A stretch of 7,812 bases of DNA from Bacillota bacterium. GTDB lineage: Bacteria; Bacillota; Clostridia; Oscillospirales; Acutalibacteraceae. Of the stretch, positions 6,282 to 7,812 are shown piece after piece. The DNA lies in contig JAEZWL010000096.1 in NCBI GenBank assembly GCA_023420245.1, forward strand, positions 1 through 7,812, in the 5' to 3' direction. The notes below the pieces were generated by a model. The model was not told the origin of the DNA, made no database searches, and saw only the letters and a program-made list of their open reading frames with translations. How positions within the stretch are numbered: position 1 is the first letter of the stretch; each line of letters opens with the position of its first letter. The position numbers and the translations under genes are program-made.

Positions 6282-6299
6282 TACTATATATATAGTATA
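6280..6299. repeat. 20-bp perfect AT-rich palindrome
   Basis: The sequence TATACTATA mirrored as TATAGTATA is perfectly symmetric over 20 bp, directly abutting the terminator. It could be a regulator site or a cruciform-prone spacer. No promoter or gene close by explains it. Confidence 0.6.
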
Positions 6300-6778
6300 T
6301 ACAGAGAGTATTTTTTGAAGCTTAGGCACCGCGATTTTGTGCGAATATCCGGCGGCGGAAGGCAAAGAAAAATTTCGTATTATTTTGTAGCCGTAAGGGG
6401 AATTTTGCCCGATAACAAGGAGAAAAAAAGAATGCTATCATAAAAAGGGAACCGGAATTCTCACGTCAAAATAATTCCATTTTTATTATATTTTACCAAA
6501 ATATGACATAGCAGTAAAATGCAGCAACAGAGCCGTTTTTTAGTGGTCGGGTCACAAAGTACAGACAAAAACACCGAAAAACCAACATTAAAAACAGCCT
6601 TGTAATATTTGTAACAAGATTGTAACCTTCGCTTTTCTTGCAATTTGCACAGTTTTCTCGAAAACCAACAGCATAAGAGAATGAATAAAATTGCTAAAAC
6701 GGGCTTAATTAATGCAAAACTGGAAATTAATCTCAAAACTGTTTGTGCAATTTAAACAAAAGTATATCGCTCGATAAT
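6300..6778. other. Long intergenic region without a convincing gene
   Basis: No open frame here has a credible start and ribosome binding site. Positions 6318-6415 are richer in GC than the surroundings and hold small hairpins, perhaps a dispersed repeat or gene remnant. AAGGAG (6417-6422) followed by ATG-CTA-TCA-TAA (6432-6443) makes a three-codon mini-ORF. A weak terminator-like hairpin lies at 6454-6478 followed by ATTTTTA. The part after 6600 is AT-rich and full of repeats: three TTGTAA units, a 14-bp GTTTTC/GAAAAC palindrome (6652-6665), an inverted repeat TTGCAC-AGTTTT (6645-6656) against 6735-6750, and a direct repeat of AATTAAT..CAAAACTG (6707-6722 and 6725-6741). It reads as a regulatory region for the gene at 6903. 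Confidence 0.6.
6610..6626 (+). promoter_or_regulatory. WalR (YycF)-like box
   Basis: TGTAAC, five bases, TGTAAC matches the WalR consensus TGTWAH-N5-TGTWAH exactly. A third TGTAAT lies at 6601-6606, 3 bases upstream. WalR controls cell-wall hydrolase genes in Firmicutes, and the next gene encodes a YabE-like wall protein. The box is about 150 bases from the predicted -35, farther than usual, so the call is tentative. Confidence 0.4.
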
Positions 6779-6807
6779 TTGACAACTATGCATAAAGTGA
6801 ATATAAT
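6779..6807 (+). promoter_or_regulatory. Perfect consensus sigma-A promoter of the YabE-like gene
   Basis: TTGACA (6779-6784) and TATAAT (6802-6807) are 17 bases apart. The predicted start, near 6814, lies within a 12-bp perfect palindrome TGCATCGATGCA (6811-6822) that could be an operator or initiator-region site. The leader RNA would be about 90 bases long. Confidence 0.8.
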
Positions 6808-6839
6808 ACCTGCATCGATGCATATCCTAATAACTGAAG

Positions 6840-6882
6840 GTCGTCAATGTGGGGGGAGAACCCCCAAATCCCACGTTCCGAC
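6840..6882 (+). promoter_or_regulatory. Strong hairpin in the leader of the YabE-like gene
   Basis: Positions 6846-6853 pair with 6870-6877 (8 bp, one G-U), extended outside by GTCG (6840-6843) with CGAC (6879-6882). Alternatively GGGGG (6852-6856) pairs with CCCCC (6861-6865) around an AGAA tetraloop. The two folds compete for the same G run. It ends about 10 bases before the AAGGGTGAT ribosome binding site (6890-6898). It does not match any riboswitch consensus I know. Confidence 0.5.
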
Positions 6883-6902
6883 ATAAGGAAAAGGGTGATA
6901 AA

Positions 6903-7812
6903 GTGCAGTTTTTTATAGGAAATAAACCTTATTTGAACAGTCTGGTAAAAAGGGCATCCGCCCTTGCCGCCATGATTATCATTACGGTAAGTACTCTGGC
7001 CACCGTTGCGGCGGCAACCTGTAATGCGAACATCAATTATAACGGGCAAAAGAAGAGCATCCAGCTCTTCAGCAGGAACACCGAGGATATTCTGAAGGCG
7101 GCGGGCTTTAAAACCGGAGCGCAGGATTTGGTGATCCGCAGTGACACGCAGACGCCCGGCGGTGATGTAAATATTACGGTAAAAAGCGCATATCAGGTAA
7201 ACGTTAAGGCAGACGGAAAAACGAATTCCGTTACCGTGCATTACGGCGACACCGTTGCTGACGCGTTGAAGGCGTCCGGTTTTACCCCATCGGCGTCCGA
7301 CGCCGTTACCCCTGCGGTTGATACGAAGATTACCAATTCCTTGAATATCGACATCAGCCGTAAATTCAATGTTACAGTCGTCGCGGACGGTCAGACAAAA
7401 ACAGCGGTCGTCGCGGAGGGCAGCGTCGAAAAAGCCCTTGGTCAGGCTGGTGTTTCGGTTGGCGGCGAGGATGTTGTAAGCGCGGATAAGACCGCCCCGG
7501 TCAGCGAAGGAATGAAGCTGATCGTAAACCGCGTAGCCTATCAGGAGGTTACGAAAACAGAGGACGTTGCCTACCAGAACAAGGACGTGTTGGACAACAC
7601 CCTGAAAAAGGGAACGAAAAAGGTTCAAACGGCAGGGGCGAACGGGAGCAAATCCGTTGTGCTGCGTCAGAAGCTGATCGACGGAAAGGTTGCCGGAAGC
7701 GAGGTTGTAAAAACAACCGTTGTCAAACAGCCGGTCAATCAGGTAACTCTGGTTGGAACAAAAAAAATTGCAAGCTCCTTCGCCACGGTTAACAGTGACG
7801 GAACGCTTGTGG
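6903..7812 (+). CDS. YabE-like protein with DUF348 repeats and a G5 domain (3' end outside window)
   Basis: The first 303 codons are present with no stop. Residues 18-38 are hydrophobic (ALAAMIIITVSTLATVAAA) and act as signal or membrane anchor. Three DUF348-type repeats follow, at about residues 44-96, 97-154 and 155-210, each with an NVKADGK-like strand and an EKALGQAGV-like helix. Residues about 212-285 form a G5 domain (YQEVTKTEDVAYQNKD through GSEVVKTTVV). YabE/Rpf-like proteins with this order usually end in a 3D or transglycosylase-type catalytic domain that cuts peptidoglycan, which would lie beyond the window. The start is GTG 6903, preceded by AAGGGTGAT; later ATG 6972 would cut into the hydrophobic segment. 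A consensus promoter, a leader hairpin and a WalR-like box lie upstream. Confidence 0.88.
   Translation, partial: MQFFIGNKPYLNSLVKRASALAAMIIITVSTLATVAAATCNANINYNGQKKSIQLFSRNTEDILKAAGFKTGAQDLVIRSDTQTPGGDVNITVKSAYQVNVKADGKTNSVTVHYGDTVADALKASGFTPSASDAVTPAVDTKITNSLNIDISRKFNVTVVADGQTKTAVVAEGSVEKALGQAGVSVGGEDVVSADKTAPVSEGMKLIVNRVAYQEVTKTEDVAYQNKDVLDNTLKKGTKKVQTAGANGSKSVVLRQKLIDGKVAGSEVVKTTVVKQPVNQVTLVGTKKIASSFATVNSDGTLV

Noticed and set aside
6243..6443. 66-codon plus-strand frame after the MBL gene
   Set aside because: It overlaps the MBL stop codon and crosses the terminator and palindrome; the encoded sequence is low-quality and no ribosome site precedes it.
6461..6736. 91-codon minus-strand frame with a hydrophobic N-terminus
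   Set aside because: The start would be TTG without a Shine-Dalgarno site, and the hydrophobicity follows from AT-rich DNA.
6808..6902. c-di-AMP (ydaO) riboswitch before the YabE-like gene
   Set aside because: The conserved blocks of that riboswitch are missing and the leader is too short.
6786..7628. 280-codon minus-strand frame
   Set aside because: It is antisense to the DUF348/G5 gene and its sequence has no domain character; the plus-strand frame is open to the window end and well supported.
1..7812. CRISPR array, tRNA or rRNA gene, toxin-antitoxin pair or defence island
   Set aside because: No regularly spaced repeats, cloverleaf-like sequence, rRNA segments or paired small genes were seen on either strand.

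Overview
The window looks like a chromosomal stretch from a Gram-positive anaerobe of the Clostridia, perhaps near the Oscillospiraceae. The order is inference from content, since no marker gene is present. The grounds are strong Shine-Dalgarno sites, moderate GC with AT-rich intergenic regions, consensus sigma-A promoters, hairpin terminators, an EFR1-type flavodoxin/ferredoxin protein, an SPL-type radical SAM protein, a lipoprotein and a YabE-like G5 protein.

Layout. Positions 1-125 are the left end of an IS3-family insertion sequence pointing out of the window (minus strand), with the first 15 codons of its OrfA. It abuts an AT-rich M23 peptidase gene (156-803). The peptidase frame stays open upstream to the IS border and encodes a hydrophobic helix there, so the IS has probably cut off its 5' end. 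A TetR-family regulator (1004-1582) follows, with a perfect consensus promoter overlapped by a perfect palindromic operator. It is co-transcribed with an EFR1-family ferredoxin (1599-2480), and the operon closes at a hairpin terminator. Next is an SPL/COG1533 radical SAM protein (2621-3511) ending in a sliding-clamp-binding motif. A GntR/YtrA-like operator and promoter precede a small secreted lipoprotein gene (3656-4300). An alpha/beta hydrolase of the prolyl-aminopeptidase type (4397-5377) and an MBL-fold hydrolase (5413-6249) follow, ending at a strong terminator. About 650 bases without a convincing gene contain palindromes, repeats, a WalR-like box and a perfect consensus promoter. They lead into a YabE-like DUF348/G5 protein (6903 to the window end, incomplete).

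How the parts work together. The clearest unit is tetR-EFR1, probably autorepressed. The lipoprotein, hydrolase and MBL genes are co-directional with only one obvious terminator at the end, but a single transcript is not proven. The first and last genes (M23 and YabE-like) both concern the cell wall.

I do not see a clear new multi-gene system. The most interesting single observations are the QLSLF clamp motif on the radical SAM protein, the IS end whose hairpin sequesters the transposase ribosome binding site only on read-through transcripts, the IS-truncated membrane anchor of the M23 peptidase, the WalR-like box upstream of the YabE-like gene, and the YtrA-like operator ahead of a lipoprotein.
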